64,000 bases of DNA from Arsenicicoccus sp. oral taxon 190 (GTDB lineage Bacteria > Actinomycetota > Actinomycetes > Actinomycetales > Dermatophilaceae). The notes below the pieces were generated by a model. That model was not told where the DNA came from. It did not search any database and saw only the letters and a program-made list of their open reading frames with translations. The stretch is taken from assembly GCF_001189535.1 (NCBI RefSeq), contig NZ_CP012070.1, positions 558,001 through 622,000 of the forward strand, given 5' to 3'. Position numbers and translations under genes: made by a program. Below are positions 45,386 through 54,266 of this stretch, in pieces. The first letter of the stretch is position 1, and every line of letters starts with the position of its first letter.

Positions 45386-46009
45386 TCAGCGCACCACCCC
45401 ACGGCGCCGGGCCTCGGCGACCGCGGCGGTGCGCGAGTCCACCCCGAGCTTGTCGAAGCAGTGCACGAGGTGGGTCTTGACGGTCGCCTCGCTGATGAAG
45501 AGCGAGCGCGCGATCGCCTTGTTGCTCAGGCCTTCCGCCACGCCTCGCAGCACGTCGACCTCGCGCGCCGACAGGTCCGGGCGGGGGTCGCGCAGGCGCG
45601 TCATGAGCAGCTGCGCGACCCGCGGCGCCAGCACCGTCTCGCCGCGCGCGGCCTGCTCGACCGCCTCGACCAGCGACGTGGACGGCGCGTCCTTGAGGAG
45701 GTATCCGGAGGCCCCCGCCTCGACGGCCCGCACGATGTCGGCGTCGGTGTCGTAGGTGGTGAGGATGAGCACCCGCGGCGGGTCGGGCCGGCCGAGCAGG
45801 GCGGTCGTGGTGGCGACGCCGTCCATGCCGGCCCCGAGGCGCAGGTCCATGAGCACGACCTCGGGCGCCCGGCGGGCGACCACGACGAGGGCCTCCTCCC
45901 CGGAGGCGGCCTCCCCGACGACCTCGACGCGGTGGTCGGTGGACAGCAGCGCCCGCAGGCCTGCCCGCACCACCGGGTGGTCGTCGACGATCACGACGCG
46001 CACGCTCAT
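45386..46009 (-). CDS. Response regulator, NarL/FixJ family
   Basis: 207 residues. The receiver domain has the acidic pocket VIVDDHP, the phosphoacceptor Asp in VVLMDLRLG and the conserved Lys in YLLKDAP. The C-terminal LuxR-type helix-turn-helix reads LSAREVDVLRGVAEGLSNKA followed by ATVKTHLVHCFDKLG. Its ATG overlaps the stop of the histidine kinase gene (ATGA). It probably controls the MMPL transporter at the head of the operon. Confidence 0.93.
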   Translation of the reverse strand: MSVRVVIVDDHPVVRAGLRALLSTDHRVEVVGEAASGEEALVVVARRAPEVVLMDLRLGAGMDGVATTTALLGRPDPPRVLILTTYDTDADIVRAVEAGASGYLLKDAPSTSLVEAVEQAARGETVLAPRVAQLLMTRLRDPRPDLSAREVDVLRGVAEGLSNKAIARSLFISEATVKTHLVHCFDKLGVDSRTAAVAEARRRGVVR

Positions 46010-47238
46010 GCCGCACCTCCTGCACCCTGGCCGGTGAGGGGGATGGTCGCCACAACGGCGGTCCCCTCGCCCGGCGCCGTCTCCACCTCGAGCCGCCCAC
46101 CCAGGACCGCCAGCCGCTCGCGCATCGCCCGCAGCCCGAATCCGGTGAGCCCCACCGGGGTCGCCTCCACCCGGGCCCGGTCGAAGCCGCGGCCGTCGTC
46201 CAGCACGTCGAGGGTCACCGCGTCGTCGTCGTAGGTGAGGGTGAGCCCCACCCGCTGCGCGCCCGAGTGCTGGCGGACGTTGGCGAGCGCGCTCTGCGCC
46301 ACCCGCAGCAGCGCCACCTCGACGGTGGTGGGCACCTGGCGGGCCTCGCCGTCCACGTCCAGCGACGTGCTCATGCCGGTCTGGGCGCCGAGGCGGTCCA
46401 GCAGCCGGCCGAGCGCACCGGGCAGCGGAGCGGTCTCGAGGGGCGCCGGGGTGAGCGCCTGCACCACCCGCCGCGCCTCGTCGAGGTTGTCCGCGGCGGT
46501 CGTCTCGATCTGGTCGAGCATCCGGGCGGCCGACGTGGGGTCGGCCTGCCCCGCGCGCGCCAGCAGCACCACCGAGCTGAAGCCCTGGGCCAACGTGTCG
46601 TGGATGTCCCGGGCGAGGCGGGCCCGCTCGGCGACCACCCCCGCCTCGCGCTGGGTCGCCGCGAGCTCGTCGTGCACGGCGACGAGGTCCTCCTGGGTGG
46701 CGAGGAGCTGCTCGACCAGCCGGCGCCGCTCCTCCGACTCGCGCACGAGCCGCTGGTAGGTGGCCGCCGTGCCGATCGCCACGAGCGCCCCGACGACGGG
46801 CCCGATCACGAGCCCCGCGGTCGCCTGCTGCCGACTGCCCAGCTGGAGCACCACGACGAGCAGCGTCATCGCCGCCGCCAGCGGGTGGGCCGCGAGCGTC
46901 GGCAGCATCGCCACCGCGATCAGGATGAGCGGGTAGACCAGCCAGGAGAACTCGACGGAGACCAGCGACACCAGCAGCACCCAGCCGACGACCAGGCCGG
47001 CCAGCCACCACCGCGCCGACGAGGTCCCCGTGCCGTGCCGCTCGTTCGGGAGACGCTGGCCTGCGGATCGGGGGCGGGCGAGACGGTGGCCGGCGGCATA
47101 CCAGGCTCCCTCGGCGAGGGCGGCCGGCACGACGAGCCACGGCGACGCCCCGAGCCACACCGCCCGCACCGTCGCCAGCACGAGCAGCAGGCCCCACAGC
47201 ACGTGCAGGCCGACGTGCATGCGCGCGACGGTGCTCAT
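46006..47238 (-). CDS. Sensor histidine kinase (HisKA_3 type)
   Basis: 410 residues. Four to six N-terminal membrane helices (to about 160) with very short loops suggest sensing within the membrane. A coiled-coil linker (about 165-205) leads to the phosphoacceptor motif ARLARDIHDTLAQGFSS and a HATPase_c domain (LANVRQHSGAQRV, LDVLDDGRGFD, GFGLRAMRERLAVLGG). It pairs with the downstream NarL-type regulator. The MMPL transporter gene ends 1 bp upstream of its start codon. Confidence 0.92.
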   Translation of the reverse strand: MSTVARMHVGLHVLWGLLLVLATVRAVWLGASPWLVVPAALAEGAWYAAGHRLARPRSAGQRLPNERHGTGTSSARWWLAGLVVGWVLLVSLVSVEFSWLVYPLILIAVAMLPTLAAHPLAAAMTLLVVVLQLGSRQQATAGLVIGPVVGALVAIGTAATYQRLVRESEERRRLVEQLLATQEDLVAVHDELAATQREAGVVAERARLARDIHDTLAQGFSSVVLLARAGQADPTSAARMLDQIETTAADNLDEARRVVQALTPAPLETAPLPGALGRLLDRLGAQTGMSTSLDVDGEARQVPTTVEVALLRVAQSALANVRQHSGAQRVGLTLTYDDDAVTLDVLDDGRGFDRARVEATPVGLTGFGLRAMRERLAVLGGRLEVETAPGEGTAVVATIPLTGQGAGGAA

Positions 47239-47239
47239 G

Positions 47240-49267
47240 TCAGGAGGTTAGCCGCCGGGGCCACCACAGCCGGTCCCCGAGCGCCCCGCACACCGCGGGC
47301 ACCACGAGGGCCCGCACCAGCAGCGTGTCGACGAGCACGCCGAGCCCGACGATGAGCCCGAGCTGACCGAGGGTGACCAGCGGCAGCACCCCGAGGGCGG
47401 CGAAGACGGCGGCCAGCACCACCCCGGCGCTGGTGATGACCCCGCCGGTGTGGGCGACGGCCCGCACGATGCCGGCGCGGGTGCCGTGCTCGGTCGCCTC
47501 GTGCAGCGCCCGGTGGGCCAGGAAGATCGTGTAGTCGATCCCGAGGGCGACCAGGAAGAGGAACGCCAGCAGCGGCACGTGCACGTCCAGCCCGGGGAAG
47601 CCGAGGAGCCGCTCCCCCACCCAGGTCCCGGCGCCGATCGCCGCGAGCGCGCTGACGACGTTGACGGCGAGCAGCACCAGCGGCCCCACGACGGCGCGCA
47701 GCAGCAGGACGAGCACGAGGAGCACGAGGCCGAGGATGAGCGGCGCGACGACCCGCAGGTCACGGCCGGCGGCGGCCAGGGCGTCGACCTGCTGCGCCGT
47801 CTGGCCCCCCACGAGGGCGGAGTGCGGGTGGACCGCGTCGCGCAGCGCCCGCACCGTGTCCTGGGCCTGGGTCGACCCGGGCTCGGCGGAGGCGACGGCC
47901 ATGAGCCGCACCGTCTCCCCCGCGGTCCCGGTGCGCATCACGCGGGTCACCCCGGGCGTATGCCGTGCCGCCGCCTCGACGGCCGCCGCCTCGCCCTGGG
48001 GCGCCATGATCACCAACGGCGCGGACTCCCCCGCGGGGTAGTGCGCGGCCAGCACCTCCAGGCCCTGCTGCGACTCCGAGGCGACCCGGAACTGCTCGGT
48101 CTGGGCGAGGCCGACCCGGGTCCCGAGGAGGCCGGCCGCCATCAGGGCCGCCACGACCGCGCCGACCAGCAGGACGGGAAAGGGGCGGGCGACGACCCGG
48201 GCCGCGATCCGCCCCCAGGTCCCCGACTCGGTCGCCTGCTCGTGCCCGGGCCGGGGCACGAAGGGCCAGAAGACGCGCCGGCCACAGATCGCGAGCGCCG
48301 CGGGGAGCGCGGTGAGGGCGAAGACCCCCGCGATCACCAGGCCGAGCGCCGACGTCGGCCCGAGGCCGCGGGTGCCGGGCATGACGGCCAGCACCAGCGT
48401 GAGCAGCGCCAGCACGACGGTGGCGTTGGAGGCCAGCACAGCCGGCCCGGTGGCGACCAGGGCGTCCCGCAGGGCCTCGCGGTGGTCGGGGGTGCGGCGC
48501 AGCTCCTCGCGGTACCGCGAGATCAGCAGCAACGCGTAGTTGGTGCCCGCGCCGAAGACGAGGACGCTGACGATGCCGCTGTCGAAGCTGAGGCCGAGCG
48601 CGGACCCGAGCGCCTTGGTGGCCGTCCCGGCCAGCCCATCGGCGAGGCCGACCACCGCAAGCGGCACCAGCCACAGCACCGGGGAGCGGTAGGTGAGCAG
48701 CAGCAGGACCGCGACGATGCCGACGGTCACGAGCAGCAGCCGCAGGTCGGCGCCCCGGAAGGCGGAGGCGACGTCGGCGCCGAAGGCCGGCCCGCCGGTC
48801 ACCTGGGCCCGCAGCCCGGCGGGCGTGGCGGCGTGGATGGCCGAGCGCATCGCGTCGACGTCGGGGGCGACCTCGGTGCCGGGGCGGTCGGCCCGGACCG
48901 GCACGTTGACGAGGACCGCACGCCCGTCCTGCGAGGGGACCGGGCGGGACGGCTGCTGGGCCACGGCGCCGGCAGCGGCCGCGCTCACGCGCTGGGCCGA
49001 CGCGAGATCGGTTGCGGCGAGTGGGTTCTCGTCATACCGGGTGATCACGACCACGACGGGTGACAGCTCGTGGCCGGGGAACTCCCGCTGCAGCTCGGCG
49101 ACCCGCGCCGACTCCGAGGACGACGGCAGCGTCTCGTCGCCGCGCGCGACGGTGGCGCCCCGCAGGGCCCCCATGAGGGCGGTGGTGACGAGCAGGACGA
49201 GGGCGAGGGTGACCCAGGCGCCGCGGCGCGAGGTGACCCGGTCGGCGAGGTGACGCCAGGTGAGCAT
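47240..49267 (-). CDS. MMPL family RND-type transporter
   Basis: 675 residues. Two repeats of a large extracytoplasmic loop plus membrane bundle, about 11-12 helices in total, as in MmpL/YdfJ lipid or drug exporters. Conserved segments are VSVLVFGAGTNYALLLISRY in the first bundle and FLFLVALGIDYTIFLAHRAL in the second. The cargo is unknown. First gene of an operon with the sensor kinase and regulator; AAGGA lies upstream of the ATG (49265-49267). Confidence 0.92.
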   Translation of the reverse strand: MLTWRHLADRVTSRRGAWVTLALVLLVTTALMGALRGATVARGDETLPSSSESARVAELQREFPGHELSPVVVVITRYDENPLAATDLASAQRVSAAAAGAVAQQPSRPVPSQDGRAVLVNVPVRADRPGTEVAPDVDAMRSAIHAATPAGLRAQVTGGPAFGADVASAFRGADLRLLLVTVGIVAVLLLLTYRSPVLWLVPLAVVGLADGLAGTATKALGSALGLSFDSGIVSVLVFGAGTNYALLLISRYREELRRTPDHREALRDALVATGPAVLASNATVVLALLTLVLAVMPGTRGLGPTSALGLVIAGVFALTALPAALAICGRRVFWPFVPRPGHEQATESGTWGRIAARVVARPFPVLLVGAVVAALMAAGLLGTRVGLAQTEQFRVASESQQGLEVLAAHYPAGESAPLVIMAPQGEAAAVEAAARHTPGVTRVMRTGTAGETVRLMAVASAEPGSTQAQDTVRALRDAVHPHSALVGGQTAQQVDALAAAGRDLRVVAPLILGLVLLVLVLLLRAVVGPLVLLAVNVVSALAAIGAGTWVGERLLGFPGLDVHVPLLAFLFLVALGIDYTIFLAHRALHEATEHGTRAGIVRAVAHTGGVITSAGVVLAAVFAALGVLPLVTLGQLGLIVGLGVLVDTLLVRALVVPAVCGALGDRLWWPRRLTS

Positions 49268-49397
49268 GAGGGTCCTTGGGAGAGGTGGCGGGACGATGCC
49301 TCCAGTCCACCCCCGCTCCCGGGCGACCCCATCCGCCGGGCGGTCAGGCCGCGGGTCATCCTTTCGATGGACCCCGCAGGCGCTCCCGTGGCCGCGC

Positions 49398-49410
49398 TAG
49401 GGTCCGGGCA
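49398..49410 (+). promoter_or_regulatory. Leaderless promoter -10 box of the threonine aldolase gene
   Basis: TAGGGT at 49398-49403 is followed by 6 nt and the ATG at 49410. Confidence 0.5.
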
Positions 49411-50477
49411 TGGAGAGGTTGCACGACGTCACGCGCACGGGTTTCGCCAGCGACAACTACGCGGGGGTGCACCCCGCGGTGCTCGACGCGCTCGCCGTGG
49501 TCAACGGCGGCCACGTCGGGTCGTACGGCGCCGACCCCTACACCGCGGCGCTGCAAGACGTGACCCGCCGCCACTTCGGCGAGCAGGCCTCGTGCTGGCC
49601 GGTCTTCAACGGGACCGGCGCCAACGTCGTGGCCCTGTCGGCGATGACCGACCGCTGGGACGCGGTCATCGCGACCGGGCACGCCCACATCCACGTCGAC
49701 GAGTGCGGCGCCCCCGAGAAGGTCGCGGGCATCAAGGTCGTCACGGTCGACAGCCCGGACGCCATCATGACGCCGGCGCTGATCGACCGGGAGGCCTACG
49801 GGTTCGGCTTCGAGCACCACGCGCAGCCGCGCGTCGTCAGCATCACCCAGTCGACCGAGGTCGGCACGGTCCACACCCTCGAGCAGGTCCGGGCGGTCAC
49901 CGAGCACGCCCACGCGCTCGGCATGGTCATCCACATGGACGGCGCGCGCATCGCCAACGCCGCTGCGGCGCTAAAGGTCTCGCTGCGGGAGATGACGACC
50001 GACGTCGGCGTGGACGTGGTGTCCCTGGGCGGCACCAAGGCGGGGCTGATGGGCGTGGAGGCCGTCGTCGTGGTCAACCCCGACGCGGTCCGGCGGATGG
50101 ACTTCGTGCGCAAGCTGTCGATGCAGCTCGCCTCCAAGATGAGGTTCCTGTCCGCGCAGCTGCTCGCGCTCTACTCCGAGGACCTGTGGCTCGAGACGGC
50201 CCGGCACGCCAACGCCATGGCCCGGCGGCTCGGCGAGGGGCTGCGCGCCCTCGACGGGGTGACCCTCACCCAGGAGGTCGCCGCCAACGGCGTCTTCGCC
50301 GTCATCCCGCCGCAGGTCACCCTGCGGATGCAGGCCCACTACCCCTTCTACGTCTGGGACGAGGCCACCCACGTGGTGCGGCTCATGTGCTCGTGGGACA
50401 CCACCCCGGAGGACGTCGACGGGTTCGTGGCGGCGCTGGCCGAGGAGCTGGCGCGCGAGGGCGACAACCCGGCGTGA
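49410..50477 (+). CDS. Low-specificity L-threonine aldolase / beta-eliminating lyase family
   Basis: 355 residues, fold-type I PLP enzyme that cleaves threonine or allo-threonine into glycine and acetaldehyde. Motifs are FASDNYAGVHPAVLDAL, GTGANVVAL, the substrate-binding HIHVDECGAPE, IHMDGARIANA (PLP-ring Asp) and VVSLGGTKAGLMG (Schiff-base Lys). The start fits a leaderless promoter. Related phenylserine aldolase or alanine racemase-like activities are possible. Confidence 0.88.
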   Translation: MERLHDVTRTGFASDNYAGVHPAVLDALAVVNGGHVGSYGADPYTAALQDVTRRHFGEQASCWPVFNGTGANVVALSAMTDRWDAVIATGHAHIHVDECGAPEKVAGIKVVTVDSPDAIMTPALIDREAYGFGFEHHAQPRVVSITQSTEVGTVHTLEQVRAVTEHAHALGMVIHMDGARIANAAAALKVSLREMTTDVGVDVVSLGGTKAGLMGVEAVVVVNPDAVRRMDFVRKLSMQLASKMRFLSAQLLALYSEDLWLETARHANAMARRLGEGLRALDGVTLTQEVAANGVFAVIPPQVTLRMQAHYPFYVWDEATHVVRLMCSWDTTPEDVDGFVAALAEELAREGDNPA

Positions 50478-50537
50478 CGGGCGGTTGCGGCATACGGTGA
50501 GGTCCGGGAAGGACGACTCCAGCGTGGGAGAGGTGCC

Positions 50538-52187
50538 ATGGACGCCGACGTGATCGTCGTGGGAGCCGGGCTGGCCGGGCTCGTGGCCGCGTGCGAGGCC
50601 GCGGACGCGGGGCGGCAGGTGCTGCTGCTGGACCAGGAGGGCGAGCAGTCCCTGGGCGGGCAGGCCTACTGGTCCTTCGGGGGTCTCTTCCTCGTCGACT
50701 CGCCGGAGCAGCGACGGCTGCGGGTGCGCGACAGCGAGGAGCTGGCGTGGGCCGACTGGGAGGGCACCGCCGGGTTCGACCGGCCGGAGGACCACTGGCC
50801 GCGGGAGTGGGCGCGCGCCTACGTGCACTTCGCCGCCGGCGAGAAGCGGTCCTGGCTGCGGCAGCTCGGGCACCGGCTCTTCCCCGTCGTCGGGTGGGCC
50901 GAGCGCGGTGGGTATGCCGCCCTCGGGCCCGGCAACTCCGTCCCGCGCTTCCACATCACGTGGGGCACCGGGCCCGGCGTCGTCGAGCCCTTCGAGCGGC
51001 GGGTGCGGGACCTGGCGCACCGCGGGCTGGTGCGCTTCGGCTTCCGGCACCGGGTGGACTCGCTCGTCGTGGAGGGCGACGAGGTGGTCGGGGTGCGGGT
51101 GTCGGTGCTGGAGCCGGACGACGCCGAGCGGGGTCGACCCACCTCACGAACCGTCTTGGCGGAGCAGGAGATCCGCGCCCAGGCGGTGGTGCTGACGACC
51201 GGCGGCATCGGCGGCGACCACGAGCTGGTCCGCGCGGCCTGGCCGCCCCGGCTCGGGCAGGTGCCGACCCGCATGGTCACCGGCGTCCCCGCGCACGTCG
51301 ACGGCCGCGGGATCGGGATCGCCCACGCGGCGGGCGCCAGCCTGATCCACCCGGACCGCATGTGGCACTACACCGAGGGGGTCCACGACTGGGACCCGAT
51401 CTGGCCGGGCCACGGGATCCGGATCCTGCCCGGTCCCTCCTCGCTGTGGCTGGACGCGCACGGCCGGCGGCTGCCCGGGCCGCTCTACCCCGGCTTCGAC
51501 ACGCTGGGGACGCTGGCGCACCTGCGTCGGACCGGTGCGGACCACAGCTGGTTCGTGCTGACCCGGACCATCGCCGGCAAGGAGCTCGCGCTGTCCGGGC
51601 AGGAGCAGAACCTCGACCTGACGCAACGGTCCTGGCGGGGCGTCGCCCAGCGCGCGACGACCGACGTCCCGGCCGCCGTCCAGGCCTTCCTCGACCACGG
51701 GGAGGACTTCCTGCAGGCCCCCACCCTTGACGGGCTGATCGAGCAGATGACGGCGCTGGAGCCGGGTGCCGGCCTCGACCCCGAGCAGGTGCGCCGGGAG
51801 GTGCGCGCCCGGGACCTGCAGGTCGCCAACCCCTTCGGCAAGGACGGCCAGCTGGCGCACGTCCGCGACTCCCGGAACTACCTGGGCGACAAGCTGATCC
51901 GCACCGCACCGCCGCACCGCCTCGAGGACCCCGAGCACGGCCCGATGATCGCGATCCGACTGTCCGTGCTGACCCGCAAGACGCTCGGCGGCATCGAGAC
52001 CGACCTGTCGGGGCGGGTCCTGCGCCCCGGCGGCGCCGTGCTCCCCGGCCTGTATGCCGCCGGCGAGGCCGCCGGCTTCGGGGGTGGCGGGATGCACGGC
52101 TACCGCGCCCTGGAGGGGACCTTCCTCGGCGGGTGCCTCTTCAGCGGGCGGCAGGCCGGGCGGGCGGTGGCTGCAGCCACGGCGTGA
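50538..52187 (+). CDS. FAD-binding dehydrogenase (fumarate reductase/KstD-like family)
   Basis: 549 residues. The N-terminal dinucleotide-binding motif is DVIVVGAGLAGLVAACEAA; the C-terminal FAD segment is GLYAAGEAAGFGGGGMHGYR followed by GTFLGGCLFSGRQAGR. The family includes 3-ketosteroid dehydrogenases and uncharacterised actinobacterial FAD-binding dehydrogenases; the substrate is unknown. The ATG has GAGAGG upstream. A hairpin terminator follows at 52225-52248. Confidence 0.85.
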   Translation: MDADVIVVGAGLAGLVAACEAADAGRQVLLLDQEGEQSLGGQAYWSFGGLFLVDSPEQRRLRVRDSEELAWADWEGTAGFDRPEDHWPREWARAYVHFAAGEKRSWLRQLGHRLFPVVGWAERGGYAALGPGNSVPRFHITWGTGPGVVEPFERRVRDLAHRGLVRFGFRHRVDSLVVEGDEVVGVRVSVLEPDDAERGRPTSRTVLAEQEIRAQAVVLTTGGIGGDHELVRAAWPPRLGQVPTRMVTGVPAHVDGRGIGIAHAAGASLIHPDRMWHYTEGVHDWDPIWPGHGIRILPGPSSLWLDAHGRRLPGPLYPGFDTLGTLAHLRRTGADHSWFVLTRTIAGKELALSGQEQNLDLTQRSWRGVAQRATTDVPAAVQAFLDHGEDFLQAPTLDGLIEQMTALEPGAGLDPEQVRREVRARDLQVANPFGKDGQLAHVRDSRNYLGDKLIRTAPPHRLEDPEHGPMIAIRLSVLTRKTLGGIETDLSGRVLRPGGAVLPGLYAAGEAAGFGGGGMHGYRALEGTFLGGCLFSGRQAGRAVAAATA

Positions 52188-52224
52188 GCGCGCCAGATTG
52201 TTCACCCGGACGGGTGGCGGTGTT

Positions 52225-52248
52225 GGTCCATCCGGGTCAGGATGGACC
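52225..52248. terminator. Hairpin terminator after the FAD dehydrogenase gene
   Basis: GGTCCATCC-GGGTCA-GGATGGACC, perfect 9-bp arms, 37 bp after the stop. Confidence 0.6.
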
Positions 52249-52313
52249 GGTCGGCGGGGTGTGGGGGGCCACCGCGCATCCGGGGGACCGACCTGATTCA
52301 CCGAGGAGATCTC

Positions 52314-54140
52314 GTGACTCGACACCGCACGGCTGCGGCCGTGATCGCGCTGACCACCCTGTCCACGACCGTCGCGGCCACGCTGCCGGCGACCGCCGCG
52401 ACGCCCGCTTCGACGCCCGGTTCGACGCCTGCGGCGCGGGCGGGCGGCCCCGCGGCGGCATACGCCTCGGTCCGCAAGGACGACGCGGCCCGGGCCGCGG
52501 CGCTGCGAGCCATGGCGACGCCGCGCATCACCTGGACCCGCTGCGGCCCGGGGCTGCAGTGCGGCACGCTCGAGGTGCCGCTCGACTACGACAACCCGGC
52601 GCTCGGCACGACCAAGCTCGACGTGAGCCGCCGGCCGGCCGACAAGCCGGGCAACCGGATCGGGTCGCTCTTCACCAACCCGGGCGGCCCCGGCGGCCCG
52701 GCCACCCAGTCGGTGCCGCTCTTCGCCCAGCTGCTGGGCCCGCAGGTGCGGGCCCGCTTCGACATCATCGGGGTGGGGCCGCGGGGGATCGAGGGCCAGG
52801 ACCTCGCCCGGTGCGTGGGCAAGCCCGGTGACGTCATGCCGCAGCTCTCCGAGCACGCGTTCCCGTTGTGGGACAAGGAGTTCGAGGAGCACTTCGCCTA
52901 CGACCGGGCCTACCGCAAGACCTGCCGGACCAACATGCCCCGGATCCTGCAGCACATGTCCACCGCCGACACGGCCCGCGACATGGACCTCGCTCGGCGC
53001 GCCCTCGGGGACAAGCAGCTGAGCTACTACGGCATCTCCTACGGCAGCTTCCTCGGCGAGACCTACGCCGCGCTCTTCCCGGACAAGGTGCGGGCCCTCG
53101 TGGTCGACGGCGTGCTCGACCCCGTCGCCTGGACCACCGGCCGCGGCAACGAGGCCCGGACCAAGCCCGTCACGGAGCGGCTGCTGTCGCACAAGGGCGC
53201 CCAGGAGGCGCTGATGTCCGCCTTCGCCGAGTGCGAGCGCGTCGGCACGGCCCGCTGCGCCGAGGCCAAGACGGTCCGCAAGGACTGGGACGCCATCCTG
53301 GCCAAGCTGTCCAAGGAGCCCGTGGACCTCGGGGACGGCAACTACCTGCGCTACGACGACGTCATCGGCCAGGCGCTGCGGGTGCTCTACTCCCCCGACG
53401 ACATCCCGATGCTCATGCAGCTGATCCACCAGCTGCGCGAGCAGATCGCCCCCTCGACTCCGGCCACGCGCCGCGCTGCGGCTGCCGCGCCGCGCGCCGG
53501 GACCGCCGACGTCGTGAAGCGCTTCAAGGCCCTCGTCGCCAAGGTCGACCGCAAGCACCCCGTGCCGGCACCGCTGACCGGGTCCGCCGCGCCCAAGCGG
53601 GCCCACCGCACCAACGGCCCGTCGCTGTCGCTCGCCCCCGCCGGTTCTGCTTCGGGTGCGGCTGCGGCTGCGGAGCCGGAGCCCGACGCGCCGGTCTACG
53701 ACGCGGGCTTCCACGGGGTGCTGTGCTCGGACTCCGTCAACCCCGCCGACCCCCGGTCGTTCATCATGGCCGACCGCCGGACCAAGTGGGAGGCACCGGG
53801 ATTCGGGCCGGCCTGGCTGTGGGCGGCCAGCCCCTGCCCGGGGTGGCCGGGGATGTCCGGGGACGCCTACCGGGGCCCCTTCACCAAGAAGACCTCCGCC
53901 CCCGTCCTCATCATCGGCAACCACCACGACCCCGCGACGCCCTACAGCGGGGCGGTGGCCTACCGCAAGCTGCTGCCGACCTCACGGCTGGTGACGCTGC
54001 GCAACGGCTTCGGCCACGGCGCCCTCGGGGTGAGCGGGTGCGTAGACAAGGTCCGCACGCAGTACCTCGTCAACCGGCTGGTCCCGGCCGCTGACGTGAC
54101 CTGCAACCCCGACCACGAGCTGTTCACCCGCCTCGACTAG
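52314..54140 (+). CDS. Secreted alpha/beta hydrolase, tripeptidyl aminopeptidase (TAP) family
   Basis: 608 residues. A signal peptide (about 1-32) is followed by an alpha/beta hydrolase of the Streptomyces TAP/SlpD type that removes N-terminal peptides. The nucleophile serine is in YYGISYGSFLGETYA, the oxyanion region FTNPGGPGGPATQS, and the Asp and His lie in NHHDPATPYSGAVAY and FGHGALGVSGCVD (TAP-like C-terminal domain). An Ala/Pro insertion (about 380-460) interrupts the cap. GTG 52314 is preceded by GAGGAG. Convergent with efeB across palindromic and tandem repeats. Confidence 0.9.
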   Translation: MTRHRTAAAVIALTTLSTTVAATLPATAATPASTPGSTPAARAGGPAAAYASVRKDDAARAAALRAMATPRITWTRCGPGLQCGTLEVPLDYDNPALGTTKLDVSRRPADKPGNRIGSLFTNPGGPGGPATQSVPLFAQLLGPQVRARFDIIGVGPRGIEGQDLARCVGKPGDVMPQLSEHAFPLWDKEFEEHFAYDRAYRKTCRTNMPRILQHMSTADTARDMDLARRALGDKQLSYYGISYGSFLGETYAALFPDKVRALVVDGVLDPVAWTTGRGNEARTKPVTERLLSHKGAQEALMSAFAECERVGTARCAEAKTVRKDWDAILAKLSKEPVDLGDGNYLRYDDVIGQALRVLYSPDDIPMLMQLIHQLREQIAPSTPATRRAAAAAPRAGTADVVKRFKALVAKVDRKHPVPAPLTGSAAPKRAHRTNGPSLSLAPAGSASGAAAAAEPEPDAPVYDAGFHGVLCSDSVNPADPRSFIMADRRTKWEAPGFGPAWLWAASPCPGWPGMSGDAYRGPFTKKTSAPVLIIGNHHDPATPYSGAVAYRKLLPTSRLVTLRNGFGHGALGVSGCVDKVRTQYLVNRLVPAADVTCNPDHELFTRLD

Positions 54141-54163
54141 CCACTGTGCCCCCTCCCCTCTCC

Positions 54164-54216
54164 CGCGATCGTGGACGTTTGTGGTCGCCCCGCGGCACAC
54201 AACGTCCACGATCGCG
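54164..54216. repeat. Dispersed palindromic element, copy 2 (bidirectional terminator-like)
   Basis: Starts with GCGATCGTGGACGTTTGTGG, mirrored by CACACAACGTCCACGATCGC, about 52 bp in all. Its sequence closely matches the reverse complement of the element at 3953-4002. Like that copy it lies between convergent genes (TAP-family hydrolase and efeB). Confidence 0.7.
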
Positions 54217-54266
54217 GATGGGGGCGCGGATCGCGGATGGGGGCGGGGATCGCGGATGGGGGGCGG
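54211..54266. repeat. 19-bp tandem repeat, three copies, abutting the efeB stop codon
   Basis: Unit ATCGCGGATGGGGGCGCGG at 54211, 54230 and 54249 with one or two differences; the last copy ends at 54266, immediately before the efeB stop (54267-54269). The first copy begins inside the palindromic element. Confidence 0.8.

Noticed and set aside
45386..47197. Apparent 603-residue extension of the response regulator through the kinase gene
   Set aside because: The upstream part is a shadow of the histidine kinase; the ATG at 46009 gives a standard regulator.
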